A stretch of DNA of 64,000 nucleotides, taken from the NCBI GenBank assembly GCA_963702495.1, contig CAVPDA010000019.1:186001-250000 (forward strand), given 5' to 3'. The notes under the pieces were generated by a model, which made no database searches, was not told the origin of the DNA, and saw nothing but the letters and a program-made list of their open reading frames with translations. Origin of the DNA: CAVPDA01 sp963702495. Lineage in GTDB: Bacteria > Pseudomonadota > Gammaproteobacteria > Burkholderiales > Rhodocyclaceae. The translations under genes were made by a program, and so were the position numbers. This document shows positions 54,896 to 63,497 of the stretch, piece by piece (the stretch's first letter is position 1; each line of letters begins with the position of its first letter).

Positions 54896-55273
54896 TCACT
54901 TCGATACCTGGACCGGGCTGCCATCGCCCATGGTGCCCACCATCTTGCTTCCCTCGACGCTCAGATTCGCGCTGAAGCCGCAATCTCCCGCCGGGCCGCC
55001 CTTCTCGGTCGCACGCAATTGCAGCTTGTTTCCATCCATCTTTCCTTGCACCGGATAATCACCGCGGCACTTGTCCTCGTATCTCGTGGCGACGCCCTTG
55101 ACCACGCCTCCTTCCACGCTCTCAATCACGATGGTCAGGCCCCTCGGTCGGGGGCCGCGATGCGACGGTGCGGTGTAGCTGCCGTCGTATTTTCCGATCG
55201 TCGGCCCTTCGGCCCATACTCCGGCCGACAGGAACACAGCCCCGGCTGCTGCAGTGATCGCGGCCATCTTCAT
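54896..55273 (-). CDS. Small exported protein of unknown function
   Basis: A 125-residue protein from the Met at 55273, preceded by GGGAGG. The signal peptide is MKMAAITAAAGAVFLSAGVWA. The mature domain has YDGSYTAPSHRGPRPRGLTI, IESVEGGVVKGVATRYEDKC, and a second Cys in GGPAGDCGFSANL. It looks like a compact beta-barrel with one disulfide, of the kind often seen in small secreted bacterial proteins. I recognise no named family. It stands alone. Confidence 0.7.
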   Translation of the reverse strand: MKMAAITAAAGAVFLSAGVWAEGPTIGKYDGSYTAPSHRGPRPRGLTIVIESVEGGVVKGVATRYEDKCRGDYPVQGKMDGNKLQLRATEKGGPAGDCGFSANLSVEGSKMVGTMGDGSPVQVSK

Positions 55274-55513
55274 GATCGTCCTCCCGACAGATATTCGTTT
55301 AGGATGGGAGCTTCGCCGCCCCGGCGGCAATCCCGGGCGGCGGCGCCCTCGCCTTCATTGCGAAAGGGATTCTTTGCGCAATCCCGTCGGTTGACAATGT
55401 CCTTCGTCAATCGCCGCGCCACGATGGACATTGCGAGGAAGAAATCGCCGGCGTACGGCGAACAAGGAACTGGGTCACCGCGGCGATTCGCGATCCGGCC
55501 ATAGAATGAAGCT

Positions 55514-55762
55514 GTGGATCACCGGACGGACGAGGTCTCCGCCGTGGAACAAAGAACGAACACCATTCAATTCGGCTGCAAACTCATGGCGAGCCGGGTG
55601 CGCCTGACGCTGGATCACGTCATCGAAACCATCCGCGACGAGCAGCGCCCGGACCGCATCCGCATCTGCACCCGCATGACGTCCTGCTCCGGCGCCGCCT
55701 CCTGCGGCTGGAAGCTTACCCACATCGACGCCTGTCCCTTCCGCAGCGCCTCGGGCATCTGA
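55514..55762 (+). CDS. Small hypothetical protein, cysteine-containing
   Basis: An 82-residue frame starting at GTG. It has RVRLTLDHVIETIRDEQRPD and a cysteine cluster, CTRMTSCSGAASCGWKLTHI, with a further Cys in DACPFRS. No family is recognised and the ribosome site is weak (GAAGC). The frame is open in an otherwise empty gap, and the Cys spacing is suggestive of metal binding. Confidence 0.4.
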   Translation: MDHRTDEVSAVEQRTNTIQFGCKLMASRVRLTLDHVIETIRDEQRPDRIRICTRMTSCSGAASCGWKLTHIDACPFRSASGI

Positions 55763-55793
55763 GAGCTCCGCACTCCGGCATCGTAGCGACGGC

Positions 55794-56471
55794 TCACGAT
55801 CCGCCGGCGCCGGCGGCGGATGCCAGGAACTCCACCTGCGGCCGCACCCCGTCCGGCAGGAACCGGCCCTCGAAGACCGCGCTTCCCACCGTGAAGCCCC
55901 AGACGCCCGACCTTCGCATCGCTTCGATGCGCCCGACGCGATCGATGCTTCCCGCCGCGATGACCGGGATCGGGACCGCAGCCACCACGCGCTCGGCCAG
56001 GCGCTCGACATCCCCGTCGAAGCGATAGGCCAGCAGATCGAGGCCATGAACGCCGGGAATGCCCGCCAGCCGCCTGGCGTCGTCCACGATTTCCTCCACC
56101 GAGCCGCGCAACTGGGTCGGATGGCCGATCGTTCGTCCGCAGAAGGGAAAGTACTTGATTCCGGTCGAGGCCAGAAGACGAACCGCCGCCTCCGCCTGCC
56201 GGCCGCCCAACAGGTAATCGACGCCGATTTCGATCGCCCCATGGACCGAGCGCAGTTCCTCCGCCTCGCTCACGCTGACGACTTCCAGCATGACGCGATG
56301 GCCGTTGCCGCGGATCTCGGCGGCCAGTTGCCTAAGCGCCGGGAGCGGCAGACCGATGTCCTTGAAGCCGACGTAGCGCAGCGCCTTCACGTCCTTCACG
56401 CGCCGATACGCCTCCAGCGCATCGGGCACGGTGCGGTCGTCCTTCGTCAGCATGAAAATGAATTCCGGCAT
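55794..56471 (-). CDS. TIM-barrel protein of uncertain function (HisA/NanE-like)
   Basis: A 225-residue beta/alpha-barrel. The repeating strand pattern includes LRYVGFKDIGLPLPALRQLA, GHRVMLEVVSVSEAEELRSV, then EIGVDYLLGG and HGLDLLAYRFDGD. The C-terminal phosphate-binding end, VIAAGSIDRVGRIEAMRRSG followed by WGFTVGSAVFEGRF, is typical of HisA, NanE and ThiE-type barrels. Substrate is unknown and no biosynthetic partner is adjacent. It could be a hydrolase, lyase or epimerase on a phosphorylated sugar or nitrogen compound. Confidence 0.65.
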   Translation of the reverse strand: MPEFIFMLTKDDRTVPDALEAYRRVKDVKALRYVGFKDIGLPLPALRQLAAEIRGNGHRVMLEVVSVSEAEELRSVHGAIEIGVDYLLGGRQAEAAVRLLASTGIKYFPFCGRTIGHPTQLRGSVEEIVDDARRLAGIPGVHGLDLLAYRFDGDVERLAERVVAAVPIPVIAAGSIDRVGRIEAMRRSGVWGFTVGSAVFEGRFLPDGVRPQVEFLASAAGAGGS

Positions 56472-56580
56472 GCGGCACTCCCTCAGGCTAGGCGCGGTTC
56501 GTGCGCGGCTGCGACCGGCATCGGCCGCACGCCGCGACCGGCCGCGTTCCCGAGTACCGGGATCTCATTGCAGCGCTTCG

Positions 56581-57015
56581 TCATATTGCGTCTTTGCGCG
56601 GCGGCGGCGCGGGACGATCGAATCTCTCCACCGCCCGGTCTATCTCCTCCAGCAACTCTTTCCACTGCCGGGCCGTCGCCGCCTGCAGTTCGAGGAATTT
56701 CTTCTCCAGCTTCTTCTGCTCCTCCTGCAGCATTCGCAACTGACGCTCGAAAGTGTCCCTCGCTTCACCCGAAGTCTTGTCCGACCGCTTCCTCAGCTCC
56801 TCGACCGCAGCACGCAACTCCTCCATCGCCTTTTGCGTGTGGACGACGATCTCGTCGCCCTTCTCGCCGGAGGCTCCGCTGCCGGGAGTCGGCGCCGAGG
56901 ACGGGCCGGTCGCCGCCGATTCGCGTTTCGGCGGTTCGTCGCCTTCAGCGAGCGCCGGCGACGACGACCCGGATCCCAGCAGAAGCAGCAGGAGAATCAA
57001 GCCGAATCTCTTCAT
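56581..57015 (-). CDS. Exported coiled-coil protein
   Basis: About 144 residues from the Met at 57015. The signal is LILLLLLLGSGSSSPALA, followed by a Ser/Pro/Gly-rich linker (residues 25-55). From about 58 to 125 is a long charged helix (KAMEELRAAVEELRKRSDKT, RQLRMLQEEQKKLEKKFLEL) ending DRAVERFDRPAPPPRK. It is probably a periplasmic coiled coil. No family is assigned. It lies 109 bp from the TIM-barrel gene. Confidence 0.7.
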   Translation of the reverse strand: MKRFGLILLLLLLGSGSSSPALAEGDEPPKRESAATGPSSAPTPGSGASGEKGDEIVVHTQKAMEELRAAVEELRKRSDKTSGEARDTFERQLRMLQEEQKKLEKKFLELQAATARQWKELLEEIDRAVERFDRPAPPPRKDAI

Positions 57016-57250
57016 CGTTCCTATCCTCCGCAATCCAGTCTGCGCCCGCGCTCCAGACTGTCGCACGGCGCCCCGTGCGCGCCGGTCCAGGAACTCGTTG
57101 CGCGGCGGCGTGAAGACACGTACCCGACGGGAGACGGCGCGCCGCGGCCAGAATCAGGCGCGCGGAACGACCCCGCGGCAGGTAGCAGCTTACTCCAGGG
57201 ACGGGCATCTGCGCTCAGGCGCGAGCGCACCAGTGATGCCCCGAGGCCAT

Positions 57251-57916
57251 TCAGTCAGGCAGGTCGTGCAGCACGATCTGGCCTTCGCTCTCCTCGATCA
57301 GACCCTGCTCGCGCAGGTCCTTCATGACGCGGCTCACCATCTCGCGCGAGGCGCCGACCATTCTGGCGATATCCTGTCGCGATATCCTGCCCCGGATCGT
57401 CGGCTTGCCGTCGACCGGTTCCGCCATGTCCAGCAGCAGGCGCGCGACGCGGCCGTTCACATCCATCAGGGCGAGGCTTTCGATGCGCCGGTCGGCCTCG
57501 CGCAAGCGCCGGACCAAGCCGCGCATCATGTACGCGGTGACCTCGAAGTGCTCGCGCAGGCAACGCATGAAGTCGGCCTGGGTGATCACCACGAGCGTGC
57601 AGGAACTGAGGCAGATGACCGTCGCCGAACGCGGCTTGTCGTCGAGCACGCCCATTTCGCCGAAGACATCTCCCGGACCGAGCAGGGAGAAGATGACCTC
57701 GTTGCCGCCCTCGTCCTCCACCAGCACCTTGAGGTTGCCGGAAAGGATGAGGTAGACCGAATCGGTGGCATCGCCGGCGCGGACGACGATGTCATTGCGC
57801 GCCATGCGCCGCATCATTGCCCGCTGTGCGATCGCCTTGAGCGCGGTGTCGGACAGGCGCTCGAACATGGCGAACGTGCGCAGGCCCGCTACCGTGGCGT
57901 TGCGCCCGCCGACCAT
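57251..57916 (-). CDS. Crp/Fnr-family transcriptional regulator
   Basis: About 221 residues from the Met at 57916 with GGAG 5 nt upstream. The N-terminal cyclic-nucleotide-binding-like barrel (about 15-130) has IVVRAGDATDSVYLILSGNL and LLGPGDVFGEMGVLDDKPRS. The C-terminal HTH (about 165-215) is ISRQDIARMVGASREMVSRV. There is no N-terminal four-cysteine [4Fe-4S] motif as in Fnr. The FGEMGVLDDKPRSA sequence is near the Crp cAMP pocket (FGExxL..xxRSA), so nucleotide binding is possible. Targets are unknown. The upstream TIR gene may have lost its stop and run into it. Confidence 0.88.
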   Translation of the reverse strand: MVGGRNATVAGLRTFAMFERLSDTALKAIAQRAMMRRMARNDIVVRAGDATDSVYLILSGNLKVLVEDEGGNEVIFSLLGPGDVFGEMGVLDDKPRSATVICLSSCTLVVITQADFMRCLREHFEVTAYMMRGLVRRLREADRRIESLALMDVNGRVARLLLDMAEPVDGKPTIRGRISRQDIARMVGASREMVSRVMKDLREQGLIEESEGQIVLHDLPD

Positions 57917-58209
57917 CCCGACTCCGCGTACTGGACGAATACTCGCACTGTTCGGACACGCCCTGAACAAGACTCCGCCCGCGATCTTAACTGCATTTGG
58001 TCGCCCTGGTTCGCGTCGACCGCGCACGCTCGGCGAAGGACATGGTGATCCGGGCTCCTCAAGTCTATGGGGCCGACGCCTCCATGTCCGTGACACAATG
58101 CGCCAATTGCCGCCTTCCCGCGGTCGGCGATGGCGATGCGATTCGCGTACCCCGGGGCGGACCGGCGATTCCCATGGCATGACACCGCCCGGCGGCGGAC
58201 GCGCGCGTC

Positions 58210-59214
58210 AGAAGCGCGCCGCCTTGCCAAAACGCGCTCGACCCGGACCTGGCGCAGATTCCAGGACTCGAGGCGCAGGCCGGACAACCGGAACAGGCGC
58301 AATCCGTCGGCCGAAAATGCCAGCACGGGGCGCTCGTTCTGGGCTGCGAAGCCGTGGATGCGCAGCGGCAAGCGTCCCAATGCCGTCGACAGCACCGCCT
58401 GCGCATCATCGGTCGCGCCACCCTGCTCCCGCAGGCGGCGCAGCGCCTCCAGCGCCAGCAGCGCCTGGCGCTCCGCGGTTTCGGTCTCCGCCCCGACCAA
58501 CGCGGGCCTGGGCCGTCACCAGACCGGCGGCGGCGATCTCGCGCTGCCGGATCGCCTCGGAGCGCGACAGCATCGCCCACACCGACAGCCCGGCCAGCGC
58601 CGCCATCACCGCTGCGCTGCCGCTCATCCAGAGGCGGCGCACCCGCGCCTGGCGCCGCTTCTCCCTCTGTTCGACTTCGCTCCGGGGCAGGCCGTACAGG
58701 TCGGCCAGCAGCTTGAACCAGGAGGCCTCGTGGGCGCCCCCGGTCGAGGCGCGGCCTGGCGGCGTCGAAGCCCCGGTAGTCGGTGGCCAGCGGCATCGCC
58801 ATGAGGCGGCACAGTGCGTCCGGCAACGCACGTTCCGATTCCCGGTCGGGGCCGGCCTCGTTGTTCGGCAGGCCGGCAACGAGCAGGGGAATGACGGCAG
58901 CGGCACCGTGCCGCTCGCCGAACGGGCGCACCTCCTCGTCTACGTAGTGCCCGCGCCGCCGGCGAGCACAGCACGATCAACCGGCGCGCGGCGGCAGGAT
59001 GACGGCGGATGGCATCCGCATAGTCGGTGCCGGTGAAGTCGGTCTCGTCCCGGAGCACTCGCACACGCCGCTGCGAAAGCGGCAGGTCGCGCGGCGGACG
59101 GTAGCCTTCGAGCGCCTTCTCCAGCGCCCGCGCGAACACCATGTCGCGGCGCGAGTAGCTGATGAAGGCGTCGTACTCGGTCTCGGGCGTCGTGTCCTCC
59201 GCCGACATGGCCAT
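58210..59214 (-). pseudogene. TIR-domain membrane protein, broken by several frameshifts
   Basis: Reading through frames gives one protein. At 59214 a TIR domain starts (EYDAFISYSRRDMVFARALE, VLRDETDFTGTDYADAIRRH). Near 58957 the frame shifts and continues VRPFGERHGAAAVIPLLVAG. Near 58740 it shifts again to ASWFKLLADLYGLPRSEVEQ and a transmembrane helix (VMAALAGLSVWAMLSRS). Near 58500 it shifts to AERQALLALEALRRLREQ and a stretch like the start of a WD40 propeller (PVLAFSADGLRLFRL). The full WD40 region is missing. TIR proteins act in NAD-based immunity or signalling. Three or more indels make it decayed or badly assembled. Confidence 0.7.
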
Positions 59215-59262
59215 CGAGTCAGGCTCCTCCAGTCAGGTTGCCGGATGAACCCCGGCAGCCAC

Positions 59263-59319
59263 GCGTAGGGCGCGCCGTGCGCGCCGATTCAACATTCGGC
59301 GGGCGCGACCCGCCCTACG
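59263..59319. repeat. REP-like inverted repeat
   Basis: GCGTAGGGCGCGCC (from 59263) and CGGCGGGCGCGACCCGCCCTACG (to 59319) are imperfect reverse complements around an AT-rich ATTCAACATT spacer. The class is the same as at 42496 and 45166. Confidence 0.7.
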
Positions 59320-59372
59320 AATTTGCGGCGAAATCGTGGTCCTGTCACGCGGCAGTCCGCGCGCTTACGCGG

Positions 59373-60266
59373 CTAGCGGAACTCCGGCATCGCCGCGTCG
59401 TGCCGGGCGCAGCAGTCCTCGTAGTTCAGGCCGCTGCCGCAGGGGCAGGGATTGCCGGAAACCGGGTCCAGGGAGCGGAAGTCGCCGCTGGTGGCGAGGG
59501 CGGCCTCGCCCAGTGCAGCACGCCACAGCGCCACGCCGAACGCGGGATCGAGGGAGAAGGCGAGCGCCCGGGCGCGGCGGTTCAGGCGTGCGCTCGGCGC
59601 GTCCTCCGGCTGCGCCAGGCAGCGCGGGCATGCGTTGTGGCCGAGATAGGGGAAGCGGATGCGGGTGCGCCACACCGTCTCCTGGTCGCGGCTGGCGGCC
59701 GGGTCGGGCCGCACCGCCACCCCCGCCTCCATCGCCTGCAGGACGGCGGCCTCGCCGTCGAGGCCATGCTGCTCCCGGTACAGTCGCATCATCCCCCGGA
59801 CGAAGTTCAATTCACCTTGCGCATCGTAGTCAACGCAGCAGGGAGGGTAGCCGAGAACGGTCGGCACCAACTCCCGCTCTCCCCCCGCCAGGCGCCGGAT
59901 CGCCGTCCCGAGGAAGGCGTCGCGATAGATCCACAGCACTTCTGGCGCGGGGCGCGGCGCCGCCTGCGCCGCCCGCGTTTGCAAGGCGGCGGCGACGAGG
60001 GGGAACTCGCCGGCCACGCCCGCATGGCGATCCGCAGGCGGCGGCATTCCGGGCGTGCGCAGCGTGAGCAGTCCCGCCGCGGCCGCGCTGCGCTCGAACT
60101 CCTCGCGGCGCCAGGTTTCCCCGCCGCCCTGACCTGCCAGGTGCGCCGGCTTCAGTCCCTCGGCGACCCCGACCACTTCCAGGATGTCGATGAGCATCTC
60201 GTGGATGCTGAGGTGCCTGCGGTCGAGGCCGACACTCCAGAGCGACCGGAAGAGCATCCTGTTCAT
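59373..60266 (-). CDS. SEC-C motif protein with a DUF483-like segment
   Basis: A 297-residue cytoplasmic protein. The C-terminus carries a complete SEC-C zinc motif, NPCPCGSGLNYEDCC (CXCX8CC), as in SecA. The middle has LGYPPCCVDYDAQ, the GYPxCC form of DUF483-type proteins, and CPRCLA, a further metal-like CxxC. The first 75 residues are unassigned. The role is unknown; metal-dependent protein binding is likely. It lies 45 bp downstream of pyk in the same direction. Confidence 0.75.
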   Translation of the reverse strand: MNRMLFRSLWSVGLDRRHLSIHEMLIDILEVVGVAEGLKPAHLAGQGGGETWRREEFERSAAAAGLLTLRTPGMPPPADRHAGVAGEFPLVAAALQTRAAQAAPRPAPEVLWIYRDAFLGTAIRRLAGGERELVPTVLGYPPCCVDYDAQGELNFVRGMMRLYREQHGLDGEAAVLQAMEAGVAVRPDPAASRDQETVWRTRIRFPYLGHNACPRCLAQPEDAPSARLNRRARALAFSLDPAFGVALWRAALGEAALATSGDFRSLDPVSGNPCPCGSGLNYEDCCARHDAAMPEFR

Positions 60267-60311
60267 CGGGGTGCGACGGCACGGCTCGCTGGACGCGCTG
60301 CCGGCGGTGCG

Positions 60312-61730
60312 CTACTTGCTCACCCTCACGATCTTCATGGAATTGGTGCCGCCCGACTTTCCCAGCGGCTCGCCTATCGTCAGCACAATGTAGTCCCCCT
60401 CCTCCACCGCACCCAACGACTTGAGCGCGTTCTGGGCAAGCACCAGAATCTCGTACGGATCGGTGGACGTCTGCTCGAAGGCGACCGGATAGACGCCGCG
60501 AAACAGCGTGACCCGCCGGCGCGTCTCGACCAGGGGCGCCATGGCGTAGATCGGCAGTTCCACGCTCAGGCGGGAGACCATGAGCGCCGTCATGCCGGAC
60601 TGCGTGAGCGTGGCGATGGCCTTGATGTCGAGCTTCTTCTGGGCCGAGACTGCGGCATAGGCGATCGTCTCCTCGAGTTTGGTGCCGGAAGACTGGCGCA
60701 GCACCACCGCCGGGCAGGCCTGGCCCTCCCGCTCCGCTTCGACGCACACGCGCACCATGGCCTTGATGGCCTCGACCGGATAGCGGCCCGCCGCCGTCTC
60801 GGCGGACAGCATGACGGCATCGGTGCCGTCGAGCACCGCATTGGCCACGTCCGAGACCTCGGCGCGGGTCGGCACCGGGCTGCCGATCATCGACTCCATC
60901 ATCTGCGTGGCGGTGATGACGGCCTTGTTCTTCGCCCGCGCCGCAAGAATCATCTTCTTCTGCAAACCCGGCACCGCCGCGTCCCCCACCTCCACGGCGA
61001 GGTCGCCGCGTGCCACCATGATGGCGTCGGAGGCATCGAGCAGTTCCTCCAGCGCCGGAATCGCCTCCGCCCTTTCGATCTTCGCCACCAGCATGCTCTT
61101 GCCGCCAGCATTTCGCATCAGGGTGCGCGCCATTTCCATGTCCACGGCGGAACGGGGAAAGGAGACGGCGAGGAAGTCGGCCTGCATCCTGGCGGCCACC
61201 TTGATGTCCTCGAAGTCCTTCTCCGTCAGCGCGGGTGCGGTCAAGCCGCCGCCGCGGCGGTTGATGCCCTTGTTGTCGGACAGCACGCCGCCGTGGCATA
61301 CGGTGCAATGAACCTGGTTGCCGGCGACGCTGTCAACCGTCAGTTCGATGCGCCCGTCATCGAGCAGCAGGGTGTCGCCGGCGGCGACGTTGTCGGGGAG
61401 TTCCTTGTAGTCGAGGCCGACCCGTTGCTGGTCGCCGAGTTCACAATCGGCATCGAGGACGAAGCGGTCGCCTTCGTTGAGCGTGATCGGTCCGGCGCCG
61501 AACTTGCCGATGCGGATTTTCGGTCCCTGCAGATCCACCAGCACGCCGACGGTGCGGCCGAGCCGGGCGGCGATGTCCCGCACCAACTGCGCGCGCTCCA
61601 CATGCTGCTCGGCGCTGCCGTGGGAAAAGTTGAGCCGCGCCACGTCCATGCCCGCGGCGATCATGCGTTCGAGCACCTCCGGATCGCTGGAAGCGGGGCC
61701 GAGGGTGGCAACTATTTTCGTTCGTCTCAA
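60312..61730 (-). CDS. pyk: Pyruvate kinase
   Basis: A 472-residue glycolytic enzyme converting PEP and ADP to pyruvate and ATP. The start is TTG at 61730 with GGAG 8 nt upstream, giving LRRTKIVATLGPASS; an upstream ATG would add 14 non-conserved residues. Signatures are LNFSHGSAEQHVERA, VLVDLQGPKIRIG, the catalytic-Lys segment SMLVAKIERAEAIPALEELL, and ATQMMESMIGSPVPTRAEV. The C-terminal allosteric domain extends from about 345. Sugar kinases are absent beside it. The fru operon 10 kb away feeds the same route. Confidence 0.97.
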   Translation of the reverse strand: MRRTKIVATLGPASSDPEVLERMIAAGMDVARLNFSHGSAEQHVERAQLVRDIAARLGRTVGVLVDLQGPKIRIGKFGAGPITLNEGDRFVLDADCELGDQQRVGLDYKELPDNVAAGDTLLLDDGRIELTVDSVAGNQVHCTVCHGGVLSDNKGINRRGGGLTAPALTEKDFEDIKVAARMQADFLAVSFPRSAVDMEMARTLMRNAGGKSMLVAKIERAEAIPALEELLDASDAIMVARGDLAVEVGDAAVPGLQKKMILAARAKNKAVITATQMMESMIGSPVPTRAEVSDVANAVLDGTDAVMLSAETAAGRYPVEAIKAMVRVCVEAEREGQACPAVVLRQSSGTKLEETIAYAAVSAQKKLDIKAIATLTQSGMTALMVSRLSVELPIYAMAPLVETRRRVTLFRGVYPVAFEQTSTDPYEILVLAQNALKSLGAVEEGDYIVLTIGEPLGKSGGTNSMKIVRVSK

Positions 61731-61983
61731 GATCGAGTCTCCAGGATGTCCGGCGGCAAACCGCAAGGGCACACCCCGTCATCCGGTCAGATGCTGCCGT
61801 GTTGTTCGAAGGGCCTCGCCGCCGAGTCGCACGCAATCCGATTCGGGCGCAGGTTATTCGCGATGGCCGAATCGTATCATCGGCGCTGCGGTCGCGAGCC
61901 GGCACCGCATCCTTCCGCGGAAGGGAACGTGCGATCGCGCGCACAGCCCGCGCACGAAGTTCGGGCGAGCTCTGCGCGGGCGT

Positions 61984-62151
61984 TCAGTTGTACCCGAGAA
62001 CGGCAACATCCGGGATATCGCTGTCGTGCGCCCGTTCGCCGGACCCTGTGTCGGCCTGGGCGGACGTTGATCCGGGCACGGTATGCAACTGCCAATGCTC
62101 TTCGGTCACGGCGGACAGGCGCCGGATGGTGTTGGTGTCGATCGCATTCAT
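61984..62151 (-). CDS. Small hypothetical protein
   Basis: A 55-residue frame with AAAGGA 6 nt before the ATG and mostly G/C third bases, unlike random sequence. It begins NAIDTNTIRRLSAVTEEHWQ and ends IPDVAVLGYN. No family is recognised. It is unlikely to be exported. It may be a small conserved protein of this lineage. Confidence 0.45.
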   Translation of the reverse strand: MNAIDTNTIRRLSAVTEEHWQLHTVPGSTSAQADTGSGERAHDSDIPDVAVLGYN

Positions 62152-62327
62152 CGGAAATCCTTTGTGCAGCGCGATCCGTGCCGGCAAATTCGGCGCGTCG
62201 GGCTGTGAAATGGTATGGGGCTTGGGCCGCCGGGCCGTACGGCGCCCTCGGCGGGGATACAGGCTACAGGGGTGGAATGACCCGAATGCGGCGGCGGCGC
62301 GGGCCGCGCCGCAAGTCTGCCGGCCGC

Positions 62328-62513
62328 TCAGGCGCGCCGGCGCGCCTCGGCGGCCGGGCGCTCGATCCGCCGCGCGATGCCCGGGGCGGACGGCATCTGG
62401 GCGACGTCGAACTGCGCCGTGACGACCTCGGGCAGGCTGTAGTGCGCGGCGATGACTCGCATGTCATCGGTGTCCAGGCCGCTGAACGCGATGCAGTCCT
62501 GCAATGTGATCAT
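62328..62513 (-). CDS. Small conserved protein
   Basis: A 61-residue frame with GGAGG 5 nt before the ATG. The first half, ITLQDCIAFSGLDTDDMRVI, resembles a short protein common in betaproteobacteria that starts MITL.DCIAFCGL and is followed by an acidic helix. The function of that family is unknown. The second half (RRIERPAAEARRRA) is basic. Confidence 0.55.
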   Translation of the reverse strand: MITLQDCIAFSGLDTDDMRVIAAHYSLPEVVTAQFDVAQMPSAPGIARRIERPAAEARRRA

Positions 62514-62885
62514 GGTGTCCTCCATCTCATGCATGGGTTTCTCGCCGAGGCAGGCAGGGAGCTCTTGGCCCCCGGGCGCTTCCGACGAAATCAACGCTCG
62601 GCCGATGCGGCGCGGCGCTACGAATACGGGCATTCTACAGCACCGTTGTTACCCTGCCATTACAAAGGCATTGCCGACCAAGGCAACGCGGCGCGATCCC
62701 AATTCTGATCGACCGCCCGGAACGAGGTTGGTTCCCCCTCGAATCCGTTTCGCCTTGCGCAGCGCAGCTCCCTCTGCTGCCCCCCTGCCTTCCAACCGAT
62801 CACAAAACTGCAGGCTTTCGTGACGGCGATGTGACTTGTTGCAGCGACACTGCAAACGTGACCCGAGCAACCGCAGGAGGAAGCC

Positions 62886-63326
62886 ATGGACAGCACACCG
62901 CAATCGACCGCATCCCGCCGCGCCCCGGACCCCGCGCGCGCAGCCGCTCAACCCGCGCCGGCGACTCCGCGCCGGAGCGGCGTTCACCGCTCGCCGGACG
63001 CCACCCACGCACTCACCGCGCACGTCCTGCGGCGCGAGACCCGGCAGTTTCGCGGCAGTGGCGGAATCAGCGAAGAGAACGCGAGCCTCGGCTTCCGCCC
63101 CGCCTTCTACGACACCCGGACGCGCACGGCATATCTGTCGCGCTTCCGCAACGGCGACCCAGCGCCCTGCCACATTCTGGACGGCCTGCCTGAGGAATTG
63201 GTGACGGCGCGCGACGCCTGCGGCCGTGTCCGAGCCGTGCTCCCGTCCCTCGTCTCCGGCTTCCTGCTGCGCGGACAGTTCTACAACCGCGAGGAGGCAG
63301 CGCGCAAGGCGGCAGAGCTGAACTGA
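62886..63326 (+). CDS. Hypothetical protein, possible regulatory leader upstream
   Basis: A 146-residue cytoplasmic protein. GGAGGAAGCC precedes the ATG. The N-terminal 45 residues are Ala/Pro-rich and probably disordered. The remainder, LRRETRQFRGSGGISEENAS then FYDTRTRTAYLSRFRNG, and the end FLLRGQFYNREEAARKAAEL, looks like a small folded alpha/beta domain. I recognise no family. The leader at 62826-62885 resembles that before the ORF at 26978, at nearly the same distance from the ATG. Confidence 0.65.
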   Translation: MDSTPQSTASRRAPDPARAAAQPAPATPRRSGVHRSPDATHALTAHVLRRETRQFRGSGGISEENASLGFRPAFYDTRTRTAYLSRFRNGDPAPCHILDGLPEELVTARDACGRVRAVLPSLVSGFLLRGQFYNREEAARKAAELN

Positions 63327-63497
63327 ATCGGCTCGACCGGCGCGGCGCCTGCGACCGCCGGCGCGCGGCGCGGGGAAACAGGCTGCTAGAATGAAACCGG
63401 GTCCGATAGACAACGAGAATGTTCGCTGCGGCGGCCGACGCCAGCCGGCGACCGCAGGCAGCGGGCAGACGTCGGCGACACAAGCGAGGTACACCGG

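Noticed and set aside
59238..62708. Another frame of over 1100 codons opposite the SEC-C protein and pyk
   Set aside because: Antisense to a canonical pyruvate kinase; no domain signatures.
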